From positions 1 through 62,000 of the forward strand of contig JBBHKE010001613.1 of NCBI GenBank assembly GCA_037447655.1: a DNA stretch of 62,000 nucleotides, written 5' to 3'. Positions 1-11,790 of this stretch are shown piece by piece (the first letter of the stretch is position 1; each line of letters starts with the position of its first letter). Source of the stretch: Zygnema cylindricum. Its lineage: Eukaryota > Streptophyta > Zygnematophyceae > Zygnematales > Zygnemataceae. The translations under genes were made by a program, and so were the position numbers. The notes beneath the pieces were generated by a model. That model had not been told where the DNA came from and ran no database searches. It was given only the letters and a program-made list of their open reading frames with translations.

Positions 1-152
1 TATTTGTGTAGACATCCGAATGCTCTGAGAATAGTACGGAGAATCTTTGATAAAAATAAAGTAACAAGACTAAGTTTCGGTAACATGCGAAAGTACCCTA
101 AGATTTTTTAAAAAAACCGCACTATATACTTAATAAAAACCGTTACATTATT

Positions 153-1065
153 TGTATAGGACAGACGTGCGTATGATTTTAGGCCACTAGCCAAGCTTTC
201 TTATTGGAGCGTAGACCTACATCGGTGCGAAAGTACGACACCCGAGATGGCCTCGGGAGTCCCCGATTACGTCACAATATGCATCTACCGAAGCGTGGAG
301 TTCCGTATATGCGTGGGGTAAGAGTGGAGTTCCGTACATGAGTGGAGTAAGAGTGGAGTTTCGTACATGAGTGGAGTAAGCGTGTTCGTACATGCGTGGA
401 GTACGAGTGGCGTTCCGTACATGAGTGGAGCAAGCGTATTCCGTACATGCTTGGAATAAGAGAGGACTTATATACAAGGGTGTTCTGTACATGCGTGGAG
501 TAAGAGTGGAGTCTCGTACTTGAGTTGAGTAAGAGTGGATTTCCGTACATGAGTGGGGTAAGCGTGTTTTGTACATGCGTGGAGTAACACTGGAGTTAAG
601 TTCATGCGTGGAGTAAGCATGTTCCATACATGAAGTTGAGTAAGCGTGTTCCGTACATTTGTGGAGTAAGAGTGGAGTTTCGAACATGAGTGAAGTAAGC
701 GTGTTTCGTACATGCGTGGAATAAGAGTGGAGTTTCGTACATGCGTGGAGTAAGAGTGGAGTTCCGTACATGAGTGGAGTAAGCGTGTTCCGTACATGCG
801 TGGAGTAAGTTTGGAGTTAAGTTTATGCCTAGAGCAAACGTGTTTCGTACATGCGTGGAATAAGAGTAGAGATCCATACATGAGTGGAATAAGCGTGATC
901 CGCACACTTGTGGAGTAAGCGTGTTCCATACATGCGTGAAACAAGAGTGGATTTCCGTACATGCGTGGAATACCGTACATGCGTGGAGTTCCGTACATGT
1001 TTTGGTAGGTACAATATACGCGTAGTGGAGAATTGGCGAGAAAGACGTAAAAAAACGTGTACCAA
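153..1065. repeat. Dispersed repeat R1, copy 1 (minisatellite-expanded)
   Basis: The outer parts (about 153-300 and 993-1065) match a second copy near 7010-8205. Shared landmarks are the segment around CATCGGTGCGAAAGTA, the hairpin CCCGAG...CTCGGG, the phrase ACGTCACAATATGC, and on the right GCGTAGTGGAG. Between the flanks copy 1 holds a large tandem array where copy 2 has only about two units. Copy 1 lacks the 952-bp insertion found in copy 2, so it is the empty site. No coding function is apparent. Confidence 0.8.
293..1000. repeat. Minisatellite with 26- and 29-bp units
   Basis: Roughly 25 head-to-tail units built on GTGGAGTAAG(A/C)GTG...TTCCGTACATG. Two unit lengths alternate: about 29 bp (with GAGTGGAGTT) and about 26 bp (with GCGTGTT). 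Neither is a multiple of three, and unit lengths mix freely, so the long minus-strand open frames across the array are by-products and not a protein. The array lies inside dispersed repeat R1. Confidence 0.9.
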
Positions 1066-2380
1066 CGGATGGATATGTAGGGAAATTCAGATGGAGGTGA
1101 TTTTAGTAGACTTCTACTTTTTTGTCCCCTTCAACAATGGAGGAATTGAAGAAAGGAGGATTTGACGATATTAAAAGAAAATACGTTCTCGATGTGTCGA
1201 GTAGATGTGCGTGCACACACAATTATATCTTGCCAAGTGGCAGACTCGACGGTTGTCAAAAGATAGAGTAGAAATTATAGAGGAGAAATTGGAGAGAGGA
1301 ATTGGAGACTGGAGTTGGAAGTGGTGAATGGAAAATGAACTGCAAGTTGGAGTAACTAGGGAATAGGAGGGATGGGGGACATAGGAGGATTTGGGGATTG
1401 GAGGGGAAATTATAGGTGGGAAATGAATTGCAGATTGGAGGTGGAATTGAGAATATGGTAGGAATCGGGGATCGGAGTCCGAATTGGGATTAAAAGAGGA
1501 ATTTGAGATAGTGCAGGTACCTTATTACGATAAAATAAATGTATATTAAATTAACAATACGAGTGTTAATGTAGCAAGGGAAAATTATAGAGGATAATTG
1601 AATTCGATATGGGGATCGAATGCAGATTGGGAAATTGGTTTATATTACAATGGGGGCTCAAACAACAATTAGAATGATTGTCCGAAAATGACAAGGGTGC
1701 GTTTATTATGGATTGGATTTCAAATCAAATGTTCAAAGGTCAAAATTTGGGTTAGATGGCGTGAAATTATACTTCAATCTGTCACAACTTTATTCCATGC
1801 ACCAAAAAGCAAAACGTCTAAAGTGGTAAAATCGTACATGGTATGGATGTACCATAATATACATAATCTACATTAACACAAATAGTCAATGACAAAACTA
1901 ATGTTTTTGATGTAAAAGTGCAAAAATCTTAATGGCTCGTTGACAAACAAATCAAATTATCAAAAGAAAAATAAAAATTATTGCATAGAACCCTCTTAAA
2001 CATAGTTTACAGTCAAACCAATTTCAATGTTGCTTATTTTTGAATCGACGTGTTTAATTTTTGTTTTAATAATTGACAAATTGTGCAAATAAAATTACAC
2101 CATGGTTATAAACTTGGTAATTCAAAATCCAAAAGTTGAAAAATACAACAAAATCTTATGACTGAAAGTTGTCAATGTACATGTTGATATACAACGTATA
2201 CACTACGTACACCTATCAAAAAACATGTCCGTGAATAGAGAAAAAACTAACACACGAAAGATTTCCAAAAAAAAAAAGTCCATTTAAAAGACAAATCTAC
2301 TTCATTCTTACATCCAAGAAATCTTCCATCAAGGTAAACTTTCAACCTTAAGTTGCTCTTCTAGTCTTCTCCAAAATTTA
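1066..2380. other. No gene seen; purine-rich then AT-rich DNA
   Basis: About 1190-1520 is purine-rich with loosely repeated GGAGTTGGAA/GAATTGGAG phrases. About 1650-2380 is AT-rich with no frame longer than about 60 codons. I see no recognisable domain, RNA gene or transposon ends. Confidence 0.6.
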
Positions 2381-2399
2381 CCGTTTGCTGTGGATTACC

Positions 2400-3480
2400 T
2401 CATGTCTAAACCAAACAACACAAAACTTGCCAGAGTAACATGCGTAATAGTTTTAATACCTAGTCTCATCAACATCCACATTTTGGATAACCAAAAGGAC
2501 TTTCCCCTTCACATCGGGTGGTACTTCAAACAACTGTCCCATGGAAGTGTAAATTGGATGTATGGATACAATGATTGTAATTTTGTCACTTTTGTCACAC
2601 ATTGTATAGCAACCAGTGGATCCACCTTCTCAAGTTGAAACTCGAGCTCTACTCCTTTCAACGACAGACAATCTTTAAAAAAACGTTGTATTTTTTTTAC
2701 TTCAAGCATTGAGTAGGAAAGCCTTTTAAAGAAAACATAATTAGATGTTTCATCTTGTAATTTGAAAAGTCAATTGATGAAGCATTGAGACGCAGATGTT
2801 GAATATTGGGAGTGTTAAGCACAAGTGTCGCGCACGAGTCAATGAAGCGAGGTTAAGGACTTCGAGTTTATATGAAAAGGAAATAGTGCCACCTCACCGC
2901 TATGATAAGCGAAAGAATGAAGTCGAGGCATATGTTCAAGAAGAAAATGCAATGACTCTCCTTGTGTGTAATCCCGGTAGAGGTTGAACATAAATAACTC
3001 TTCAACATTTGTGAAAAGAGTTTTATTTATGCCCTTCTTCGATGTAATATTACAATCTAGGAAAGACAAGTGGTTCAAAGCTTTCATTTCGCTCAAAGCA
3101 TTCAAATGCGATGCAGTGAAGTTACACCCCTTCGCCTCAAAAGTGGTTAGTCTAAAACCTATTACAACTGACCAGTAAAAAATGCATGCCCCTAACATTT
3201 CCATTGAAGGATCAAATGTTACATCCAAAGTAAGTTTTTAAATATTTGGTGTCAACAGTACCGTACGGGCCAAAATACTTGTACGATCCTCCAGATACCA
3301 CCGAATAAGATTCAAGTTCGCCAGTTTAAAACTTCGGACCCCTTTCACTGCTTCGGCGAACTTCTTGGATACTGTGGAATATAAAACAAGTTGACGAACT
3401 TCTCCACCAAAGGATGAACGAACTAAGATATCAGAAAGAATAGGAAGAGGACAACATTCTAAATGATTAGTATTAGCCAT
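2400..3480 (-). pseudogene. F-box/LRR-type protein gene, decayed
   Basis: From ATG at 3480 the first segment (to 3238) begins MANTNHLECC and has an F-box-like stretch (LPILSDILVRSS, then VLYSTVSKKF), the usual SCF substrate-adaptor module. A TAA at 3238-3240 interrupts the frame exactly where the next leucine-rich stretch (LTLDVTFDPSMEM) continues in the same frame to about 2839. Another frame then supplies LVLNTPNIQHLRL, and a third segment (2509-2709) continues with leucine-rich sequence. At least one nonsense codon and one or two frameshifts, or unrecognised introns, break the gene. F-box/LRR genes are abundant in plants and often decay. Substrate unknown. Confidence 0.6.
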
Positions 3481-4063
3481 AAAAGTGGAAAAAGGAAGAA
3501 TGCAACTCCTGAACCTGCAAGATCAAAAGTCATGACAATCAACTTTAGTTTTTACTAGCAATTAACCGAGAGAGAAGGAAAGTTCAAATCTCAAATCTAA
3601 CTCTCACAAGTATTTTTCCAGAGTTGTAATAAAAATGTTTATAGTTAGTATTTTTGAAGGGATTTTTCAACACAAACTTATGAAGCATAGCTTGAGACAA
3701 TGTTTCTTGAAAGGACCGTGGTTTGAAATATATTTGAAACTTTTCTTTGACCGCGAGCAAGAGAAGAGGGAGGGAGAGAGCGAGGGAGAGGGAGGGAGAT
3801 CCGTATTCTCTACAATCAGAGACAAAGCATTTACGATGTTTTACGACAAAAAAAAATAAAAAAAAATTGTGATAGGGGATAAATAAAACAACACCGTGTA
3901 TCATCTTTTTGCTTTGGTCACCTTTTTCTCTATGACACGTGTCAGGTTTTCCGTTCGAAAACCACCAATCAGAAGCTAAGTTCCTTACCTTTCCATCACA
4001 ACCGTCAAATCAGAAATCCGAAAAGCCGATGAAAGTGGCAAAAAAAAAAAGACGCTAGTAATG
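3481..4063. other. No gene seen
   Basis: Upstream flank of the F-box relic. It contains a purine tract (about 3758-3803, GAGGGAGAGAGC-type) and A-runs. Short frames on both strands show no recognisable domain. Confidence 0.5.
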
Positions 4064-4071
4064 GTACACGG

Positions 4072-4456
4072 TAGTGTTGGGTATCTGGTAAAATCATATA
4101 GCGATAATTTCGACATTCGATATATCAAATATCGTTCGGTCAGAGGCCTCAATATGATACGGAAAATCGTACGGAAATAGTACGAAAAAGGTACAAAAAA
4201 GTACCCCCCCCCTTCCCCACTAAGGGCGCGCCACGGGGGGGGTGGGGGAAGCGGGGGGGCTTTTGATTTTTTTTTTTTGACCTGGCGTCCACTTCGATAT
4301 ATCGTGGTAAAAAATGTATCCAATTATCGGCCGATATATCGCATATATATCGTGATATTCACCTCCTCGATGTATCGAAGCGATAAATCGAATATCGGGT
4401 ACCCAAAATTCGGTACATATTGAATATCGGCATGGGGCCCTTGATACCCAACACTA
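4072..4456. mobile_element. hAT-type MITE, 385 bp, with 8-bp TSD
   Basis: The termini are perfect inverted repeats: TAGTGTTGGGTATC at 4072-4085 and GATACCCAACACTA at 4443-4456. Both ends are flanked by the same 8 bp, GTACACGG (4064-4071 and 4457-4464). A TIR starting TAGTG plus an 8-bp target duplication is the hAT superfamily pattern. There is no transposase, so it is non-autonomous. The interior has several CGATATATCG-like palindromes and a C-run/G-run pair (about 4204-4219 and 4241-4258) able to form a long hairpin. The DNA right of it (4465-4620) has similar palindromic motifs and may be an older relative. Confidence 0.9.
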
Positions 4457-4689
4457 GTACACGGTATAGTGTTGCGTAACTTACCAAAATATCGGCGATT
4501 CCGACACAGTATTCGTACAGTCATCCAATATCGATAGGATCCAATATTTAAGGTTTTCCATGTCGCGATATTGCAACTTTTCAGTATAGTAGTCCATATT
4601 AGTACCACTATAAAGGCTAAAATACCACTATAAAGGCTAAAATCACAACTTCTCCTGTTTTTTTTTTGAACCAATTATGCGAGCAAAAC

Positions 4690-5185
4690 CAATCATACAT
4701 GAGTTGGCAGTAAGAGTAAAACCGGTTGTATTCGAACTGGTGATACCGGTAAAACCAGTTCAACCTATGAAACCGGCTTTAGCGAATTAGAGGTACAACA
4801 AAAAACCGGTTTTATTAAAAAAAACCGGTTTTACTTGGACTGGCGGTACGAGTAGACCTTGTTTTACTCAACATGGCGATACGGGTAGCAATTATACTCA
4901 AGAACCGCTTTTGTTCGAACTTGAGTTACGATTATAACCGGTTATTCTCAAACACGCAGTACAAGTAGACCAGTATTCTTCAGATTGGTTGCGAGTAAAA
5001 TTGATTTAATTGAACCGGCACAACGAGTAAAGGCGTTTTTACTTGAATTGGCTGTATGAGTAACACCGATTGTACGAAAAAACCGGTCTTTCTCAAACTG
5101 GCAGCACAAGTAACACCGGTTTTACTCAAAAAACGGGTATTCTGTTGGTACCGCACGAGTATAACCAGGAGACCGGTTCCATAAT
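4690..5185. repeat. Degenerate tandem repeat built on AAAACCGGTTTT
   Basis: Loosely periodic copies, about 35-45 bp apart, of an ACCGGTTTTACTCGAACTGG / CAGTACGAGTAA-type unit. Many carry the palindrome AAACCGGTTT. Units are too diverged for a fixed period by eye. No coding potential. Confidence 0.7.
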
Positions 5186-5192
5186 CCGATAA

Positions 5193-5258
5193 CCGAGGCC
5201 CCTCCCTCTACCTCTCCCTCTCCCTCTCCCTCACCCTTCCCCTCTCCCTCCCCCTTTT
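5193..5258. repeat. Polypyrimidine microsatellite (CTCCCT)n
   Basis: An almost pure C/T tract of CTCCCT/CTCCCC units on the plus strand. Confidence 0.9.
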
Positions 5259-5985
5259 TGATAGGCAAAATTACAAAACAACTTTAGGAAAAAGGAAAAA
5301 AAAAAAAAGAGGAAAAACATAATTTATTTGGAAGAGAAGGAAAACAAAATGTCTCAATAAAAGAAACGAACAAAGAGATGAATTATAGAAAAAAAAAAAA
5401 ACGTGCTTTTGACGACAAAAAAAGAAAAAAAAACTGATCTTCGAATTATCAAAGACTACCAGATATATATAGCATTAGTGAGAAAGGAAAACAAAAATGC
5501 TAAGATAGAGGAGAGAAACAAAGAAGTAGGATAAACCCTATTTATGACCGAGGTGAAAAAAATGAACTAACCTCCAATCAAAAGTCACCAGTTGAATAAA
5601 TTTCTTTTTTGGGTTTAAACGGGTTATGCGCCAGTTCCCTCCGAAATCATCGATATCATTTTGGTCAAATTTTTATGCGATAAAAGAAAACCTTATTTTC
5701 AGTTTGGGTTTATTTTTCAGTGTCAGTTTTATTTTTAGTTTCTAAATTCGATTTGAAATTTTTTACGCTTTTCAAAATTTGTGAAGAAAATCAAACACAT
5801 TCTAAATTTAAAAATTTTCACTCTTTTGAACATTTGTGGAAAAAAGAACCGAGCACGTCTCATATATTTTTTCACTCTTTTTAACCTTTTTTGTTTGATA
5901 AAAAACATTAACCCTTTTATTTGACAAAAACAAAATCCTCCAGTGCAAAAAACAGCCGCAGTCCAGCGACGCCGCAACATAGGCG
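5259..5985. other. No gene seen; A/T-rich spacer
   Basis: A-rich on the left and T-rich on the right, with poly-A runs. Minus-strand frames at 5735-6133 have no recognisable domain and run into the repeat at 6003. Confidence 0.5.
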
Positions 5986-6002
5986 TGTCGCGGAACTTTG
6001 CG

Positions 6003-6425
6003 ATGGAATCCTGGCCGTCGATTTCGCATGCAAGAATCTCTAGGGTTTCGATGGTCTTGGACGACCAATAGAATCGTGGCCGTCGATTCTTCATTTCTAG
6101 CCTTCTAGGGTTTCGATGGTTTCGGACGACCAATCAACGTAACGGCACGTGGGTTTCGACGCTTTTCATGTGAGAGTACGGATGGAAATATAACCGTACC
6201 ACTGAACTGTTATTTCATTATTTGCATGGGATAGACGGACGCATGATCTTGGGCAACCAGCCAGGCGTCAGAATTTTGTGATAGAATCGCGGCCGTCGAT
6301 TCTTCGCATGCGGGAATATCTAGCCTTCTAGGGTTTCGATGGTCTCGGACGACCAATCAACGTTACAACACGTGGGCTTCGACGCCTTTCATGCGAAAGC
6401 ACGGATGGAAATATAGCCATAGTAC
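6003..6425. repeat. Local duplication of a TCGATTC...TAGGGTTTCGATGGT unit
   Basis: Three related copies (about 6003-6065, 6071-6132, 6283-6360) share GGCCGTCGATT, CTAGGGTTTCGATGGT and CGGACGACCAAT. The last two continue with AATCAACGT, CACGTGGG and TCGACGC, then ACGGATGGAAATATA. The first two are in tandem and the third follows about 150 bp later. Confidence 0.75.
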
Positions 6426-6469
6426 AATCACATTGTACTATTGTACTATTGTACTATTGCATTATGTAC

Positions 6470-6988
6470 TACACCGCGAATCGTAATTAGAGTAAATTAC
6501 TCTAATTCGGTCGCTCGAAATTTCGACTCTATTACATCAAATAGAGTAGATGATTCTAATTTTTTCATTATTCTATTTAAGGTAATGTTTAATTAGCGTT
6601 TTTAATTCTAATATATGTTCGTTTTAAATAGTGTGGAATACGGACGACGTCCGACCGTGCAAAATTGTACCTTTATAAGTAAAAAAGTACAAATAATGAT
6701 TTAATACAGGCCATTATCATGTAACTGCGTTTTAACCAACGCGTAGTGCAAACGTCATAGTGACGATAAACTGTACGTTTTGTCAGATTCTGTACGATTA
6801 CCTTATTTACAGTAGAGGATATTAGCTTGCCAAATTAGAGTACACCGCATAAATTAGAGTAAATTCCTTTTTGAAACAGTTCTATCACATAAATTAGAGT
6901 AAATTACTCTAATTATTTTTTTCTCTTTTTTTACTCTAATTTTTTCATTACTAAACTTTTCATTACTCTAATTACGATGCGCGGTGTA
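6470..6988. mobile_element. TIR element/MITE, about 519 bp, unclassified
   Basis: The left end TACACCGCGAATCGTAATTA and the reverse complement of the right end match with one mismatch and extend into TAGAGTAA. The flanks share TGTAC (6465-6469 and 6990-6994, with one base of slack at the right junction), compatible with a 4-5 bp target duplication. The interior is AT-rich with repeated ATTAGAGTAAATTACTCTAAT palindromes. No transposase frame. Superfamily not determined. Confidence 0.75.
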
Positions 6989-7009
6989 CTGTACAATTGC
7001 TTGTATGGA

Positions 7010-8205
7010 ACAGAGTCTGTTCAACAGACGGACGCGTAATCTTGGGCAGCCAGCCAAGCATTCCTATTGGAGCGCAGACTTAGGGTACGTCCCCATGTAA
7101 GCGATACTTTGAAAAAATATTTTGGACTGTAGTGCAGTGTTCCGTACTACTTTGAAAAGCATCCCTATGTGCGAAAATGAAATCGGAACTTTGATATGTG
7201 ACGGTTGTAGATGTAGGTACAACTTTGTGACGGTGACGACGACTATGAAATCGGTGACGCCTACAAAAACAGCGACAGTTGTAGACGTCTACATTTTTGT
7301 AATTTTGTGACATGGCAGATGCTTAGGATTTTGTAACATTGTGACGTCACGATCACTTGTGACGTCACAGATTTTAGAACTTTCTGCCATGGATGCCCAA
7401 TTTCGTTTTCTCTACTTTTTTCGCTATACTTGCCGTAAAAATATCCATAAAGGTAGTCAAAAGAATTATTTTACAAATATCTTTCATTTCATACCAGTTT
7501 TGTTTTGCCTCATTCTAAAAAGTGTGAGATCAAAGTGATAGTGTGAGAGGGAGAGGGAAGAGGCGACGACGATGCAAAATTCTACCGAGGACCCATGAAT
7601 GAAATTGGAGGTCCAAGACCCCTGCAGATTTTTTCCGTACATCCTCGTCTTTTCCGTATACGCACGTGACGGGCTGGGAGAAAAATAGCGAGTACTCTCC
7701 CTCGTCCTAAAATTTTACCACTCGTGTGGCGTGTGCGTGGTCATTTTTCATTCGTTGTTTGGGCGGTACTTTCCCTGAAATCAGGTCGTGAGGTGATTTT
7801 TCATGAAGTTTTTTGACGGACTGGATTCTCTTTCCCGGGGGTCGAAAAAAGGAAAACGCCAAAATGCGTTCACATGACGATAAACATGAAGTACATTCAA
7901 AGTATGAACTTGAGGTTTGCTGTACTTTAAAAGAATTGATTATTTTCTACGGCTAAAGTTTTTCTCGTACGAAACTGCGTTTTCAATGAAAACGACATAT
8001 TAAAGTCGATACTTTAATACATGGGGACGTACCCTTACATCGGTGCGAAAGTAAGGCGCCCGAGATGGCTTCGGGAGTCCCCGAATACGTCACAATATGC
8101 GTCTACAGAAGCGTGGAGTTCCATACATGTTTGGCAGAGTTCCATACATGTTTGGCAAGTACAGTGTAAGCGTAGTGGAGCAGTGGCGGAAAGTACGTGG
8201 AAAAC
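7010..8205. repeat. Dispersed repeat R1, copy 2, split by a DNA transposon
   Basis: The left part (7010-7082) and right part (8035-8205) together match the flanks of copy 1 at 153-1065. The right part has only about two short GAGTTCCATACATGTTTGG units where copy 1 has the large minisatellite. The halves are separated by the TIR element at 7083-8034. Confidence 0.8.
7083..8034. mobile_element. Non-autonomous TIR transposon, 952 bp, TTA target duplication (PIF/Harbinger-like)
   Basis: Perfect 17-bp inverted ends, GGGTACGTCCCCATGTA at 7083-7099 and its complement at 8018-8034. Both sides carry TTA (7080-7082 and 8035-8037). The uninterrupted homologue in repeat copy 1 near 212-216 reads CTA at the insertion point, supporting a 3-bp target duplication. 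TTA/TWA 3-bp duplications are typical of PIF/Harbinger elements. That assignment is inference because no transposase or diagnostic TIR motif is present. Confidence 0.85.
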
Positions 8206-8530
8206 ATGCACTTCTGTTCCGCTCTGCGCAGAGCGCCTTGATTGGATGGATTAACCAAAAAAGTCCCACTCCCACCCCCTCTCGCCCTCCCCCTCTCTCC
8301 CCCCCGCCCCCCCCCGCCACTTCTCTCACCTATGCAGTTCGCCTTCTCTCCTGCGCCTCCGTCTGCCCTGCGTGCGACTTAGCATCCCGGAAATGCGATT
8401 CTTTCTGGAGGCCGGCGGCGGTGGGAGAACGCAGCTGACGGCGGGGACACCAGAGGCCGCAGTGGTGACATCTTGGTTGGTGATAACATGTTGCGTTCAT
8501 GCATAGGCCATCTTGTCGTTGCTGATAGAC
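8206..8530. other. No gene seen; C-rich tract
   Basis: Right flank of repeat R1. It holds a C-rich stretch (about 8268-8331, CCCCCTCTC/CCCCGCC runs), then unremarkable moderately GC-rich DNA. Short frames over the C-rich tract encode low-complexity Pro/Ser and look artefactual. Confidence 0.5.
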
Positions 8531-10085
8531 CATGTTTCAAAAAAAATACCTAATTTATTGATAGCCCAGTACACTTTTCTCATAGTGTAACAGGTATAGC
8601 ATGTGTTCACCTTGAACATGTGAGAAGAGTTTCCCGTGAATTTTTTCTTTCTTTATCACAGGCAATTAAATTTGAGTGCCCTTTTTCGTGTCGACGCACT
8701 CACTTTTGCGTGTTGACGCCTATATTTGATACTATTTTTTTGTGATTGTACGAAATAACGAACAATATTAGTACGAACTGTCACACACTACACTATTTAG
8801 AAACAACACAAATTAGAGTTATTAACGCTTACTAGACACTACCAATATTAACATAAAAACAAAACAATTAGAGTTATTTATTCTATTTTAGGTTTGAGGG
8901 TCAAAATTTGGGGGTGACGAAGTAACGTTATCAACGCTTATAACAATTCACCGTGTACAAATTTCACAAGTGCAAACTGTACTGGCATGCCGTAAGATGT
9001 CGGAGGGTATTGATGCACTTGCCCATACTAATTTATGTTTGAGTGACGTGACATGTCTGTACGGGAACATACGGCGTGAGGTAAAGATAGGACAATGACC
9101 GGATTATCTGCTGGTGTACGGCCCAAAGGGAACGCGATTCGGAATTCACATGGAACCAAACCGCGGTATGACCTCAGATGTCAGAAATTCAAAGGCTCTG
9201 AACATGACAAATGCCAAAGTCATGGACCCTCAGAGGTTCATGCATTTATGTATTTAGCTTAGGAAGGGTTTTTATCCTTGAGGTGTAGATGTAAGGCATC
9301 CCGAGGCGGCCACGCAGCGGCCGTATCTAGAAACTGGCAGCGTTTAATGCATAGAAACTTGCACGCTGAGAGACATAAGAAATAGTGTAGTTGTTGGCTA
9401 GCACAAGCATAGGATAAATGCCAATTGGCATGTTTGAAGTAATTTGGAAGTTAAAGCACGGGAATCCAACATTGGAAGTTTGTCTTTTTTTGGCATGCGT
9501 TTTTCTCGGGATTTGTTGAACAATTTGATAGTTAGGGTTTCATCTAAGTATTTTAGTGATAGGCTAGTTTTAAGTTAGGGTTTCTAAAATGGCCCATAGT
9601 TTGATGTTGGTGAACTGTCTCTGAGCTCCCTTTTTTCTCTTGTAACAAGTTCTTACATAATCTACTAGCGCAAGCCGGCTTGAAAGGTTTCCCTCCACAC
9701 TGTTGTCTACTCGCTGTGGCGTGTGACTCGTGGTTGTAGACTTTGTGCTTTCTTACTGCCAAAGAGTTTACAGTACCGGCTGGCTCTCACGTTTTGTTTG
9801 GCTTCTTGGGAATACCGACTATCTCGGCTCCTTTGTCCGGTTGAGAAAGGGTTCTGGTCCGCTCGTTGGACTCCTGTAAGGGATACTAAAAGACTTCAGG
9901 GCCTAATGGCTACTGTCGCAATTATTACTGTGCTTTAATTTGTTATTTTTGTTTCAATTTGCTTGTTTTTTCAATTTTTTATCTTGCTGGTTTATTTTAT
10001 TTTTCGTCCTGTTTATGGTTAATTTGTTGGCATCTTAAAATTTCTGCTTTTTTCCATTCTATCTGTTGTCTTGTTACTTTTTAGT
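8531..10085 (+). other. Probable decayed 5' LTR region of gypsy element G1
   Basis: No gene is seen. Near 9866-9920 the phrase ACTCCTGTAAGG...CAGGGCCTAATGGCTA aligns with the end region of the G2 LTR (ACTCCTACAAGG...TAGGGCCTAGTGGCCA at 15102-15143). This places an older diverged LTR of the same gypsy family somewhere in this interval, upstream of the G1 leader and gag. I cannot fix either LTR border. Confidence 0.35.
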
Positions 10086-10554
10086 TGTTGAATCTGAGAT
10101 TGCTGAAATGTCCGGTATCATTTTTTTTTCTTTCTTCCTACTGGATTAACTCACTCAGAACACCTAGCAAACTTAAAACCCAAGTATATATATATATGTA
10201 TATTATGTTGCACGAATTATCACAAAAATTATCATTGCTTTATAGACGGGTTGGGTGTAGCATGGTGCTAATACGCGTGCCCTAATAGGCTACTAACTTA
10301 GTTGGTCATTATGCTGTGGTGTTTCTCGACAATTTGGAATTGGAGAGGGAGTGGAGCTTGCAGTACCATACTTGGTGTTATCACTCTAAGGTGAGTAGCC
10401 GGTTCCTGGTGGGTGCAATCGCGAAGTAGGTAGTTGAGCGCAAGAGTTTAGAGGAAGTTATACTCAACTGGAGGTTGTGCCTTCTATTCGTATAGGGCAT
10501 TCTGTCGCATTTTCTTAGATATGACCGTGATTGGTCTTAAATAACTGCTTCCTG

Positions 10555-10830
10555 TTTTATTACATCTGGCCTAGTTGGCATTGATAGTTTCATGTTTTAC
10601 TACATCTGGCCTTATTGGCCTTGATATTTTCCTTCTTTGTTACATTTGGCCTTGTTGGCCCTAATAGTTTCCTATTTTATTACATCTAGCCTTGTTGGCC
10701 CTGATAGTTTCATGTTTTATTACATCTAGCATTGTTGGCCTTGATAGTTTCCTATTTTATTACATCTAGCCTTGTTCGCCCTGACAATTTCCTATTTTTA
10801 TTAAATCTGGCCACAAGTGGCCCTGCATAA
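10555..10830 (+). repeat. 40-bp tandem array in the G1 leader
   Basis: Six to seven copies spaced exactly 40 bp (starts near 10561, 10601, 10641, 10681, 10721, 10761, 10802), each TACATCTGGCCTTGTTGGCC + CTGATAGTTTC-type. Related but dispersed AGATCTGGCC phrases occur in the corresponding leader of G2 (26820-27130), so the motif belongs to the leader of this gypsy family and expanded in G1. Confidence 0.85.
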
Positions 10831-11435
10831 ATGACATGTTTCGTCTTAGCGTGGCTTGAAATGCTTTATTGTGGTTTGCTTAGATCTGGCGATGAACAAC
10901 CTTGTTAGGGGGGTTTTTTGCGATTAGACTAAACCCGGTGATACAAAATAGATCGAATCGTGGAGGTGGTGCCTGTTTACGTGGATTGATATACTGCATG
11001 CGTGTTTGTTCAGTAGACCCAGCGGTGGGCATTAGCACATTGATGTTAATTAGAGTTGGCATCTAGTTGCATTCGGATATAACGAATTTTCGGCTTACAT
11101 GCCAACAGACTAGAACAATTTCCAGTTTCCGGCTGGCACCACTAGAAGCTCGAGTCTTTATCGAGAATTGGACAAGGATTCCATTCCTGTCGGCTCCCCT
11201 TGTCGGCTCCCCTCCTTTCTAGTCCCCCGATCATACTGTCCAGTCTCAACTTATGGGTTCACCCAGCGCTTGTGTTACCACCATCCATAGATCAGTCTCA
11301 TCTGTCTCTTCGTCCTTTTCCCACAGCTAGGGGGAGGATTCTGTCATAGACTCCCTTGATATCCAGGATCTAAACTTAGCGCCTTCACTTTTTCGGTTGG
11401 GCTGAACTATACACTCTAATAGTGGTCCCTTTAGT

Positions 11436-11790
11436 GTGGACTTGGCCTCGTACATGGACACCGGAGGAGGTAGAAATCGGTTTTGTTTTTTAGGGCTCAA
11501 AGATACTATGTCCTTGTCCCACTTCTGTATGCTTTTTGATACCGAGATGTGCGATCTTGCATTCCGGTATCAAGACCGTTATGACTTACGGGTGGCGTTC
11601 TCTTTACTATGGCGATACCTAAGGGGATATGCCTTATCTCTTTACACTCGGAAATATGCCCTAACTCTTTACATTCGGAAATATGCGGCGATCTGTGCCA
11701 TGACAGATATGGCACCTGCCTATTCGGGCACGCTAGCCATAACCGGCAGCCCGGAATTTTTTTTCCAACCCGCGGTACCTGCAGTTTATT
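11436..11790 (+). pseudogene. Ty3/gypsy G1 gag, N-terminal fragment
   Basis: The frame reads SLSHFCMLFD, DLAFRYQDRYDLRVAFS and AMTDMAPAYSG. These align with the G2 gag (TLSHFRMLFD, DLAFWYQDRFYLRVAFS, AMTEFSLAFAG at 27351-27640). Homology stops near FQPAVPAVY and resumes at about 13150, so an insertion splits the gene. Gag forms the retrotransposon particle. This copy cannot be functional. Confidence 0.7.

Noticed and set aside
217-1065. Long minus-strand frames (up to 184 codons) with YSTHVRNSTLTPRMYGT-type repeats
   Set aside because: They follow the minisatellite, and unit lengths of 26 and 29 bp shift the frame between units. No conserved protein is possible.
8097-8438. 113-codon Pro/Ser-rich frame
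   Set aside because: It spans a C-rich tract and repeat R1 flank, with no domain and no sign of selection.
10555-10830. 40-bp array considered as a CRISPR-like repeat
   Set aside because: Contiguous tandem copies without unique spacers in a eukaryotic retrotransposon leader.
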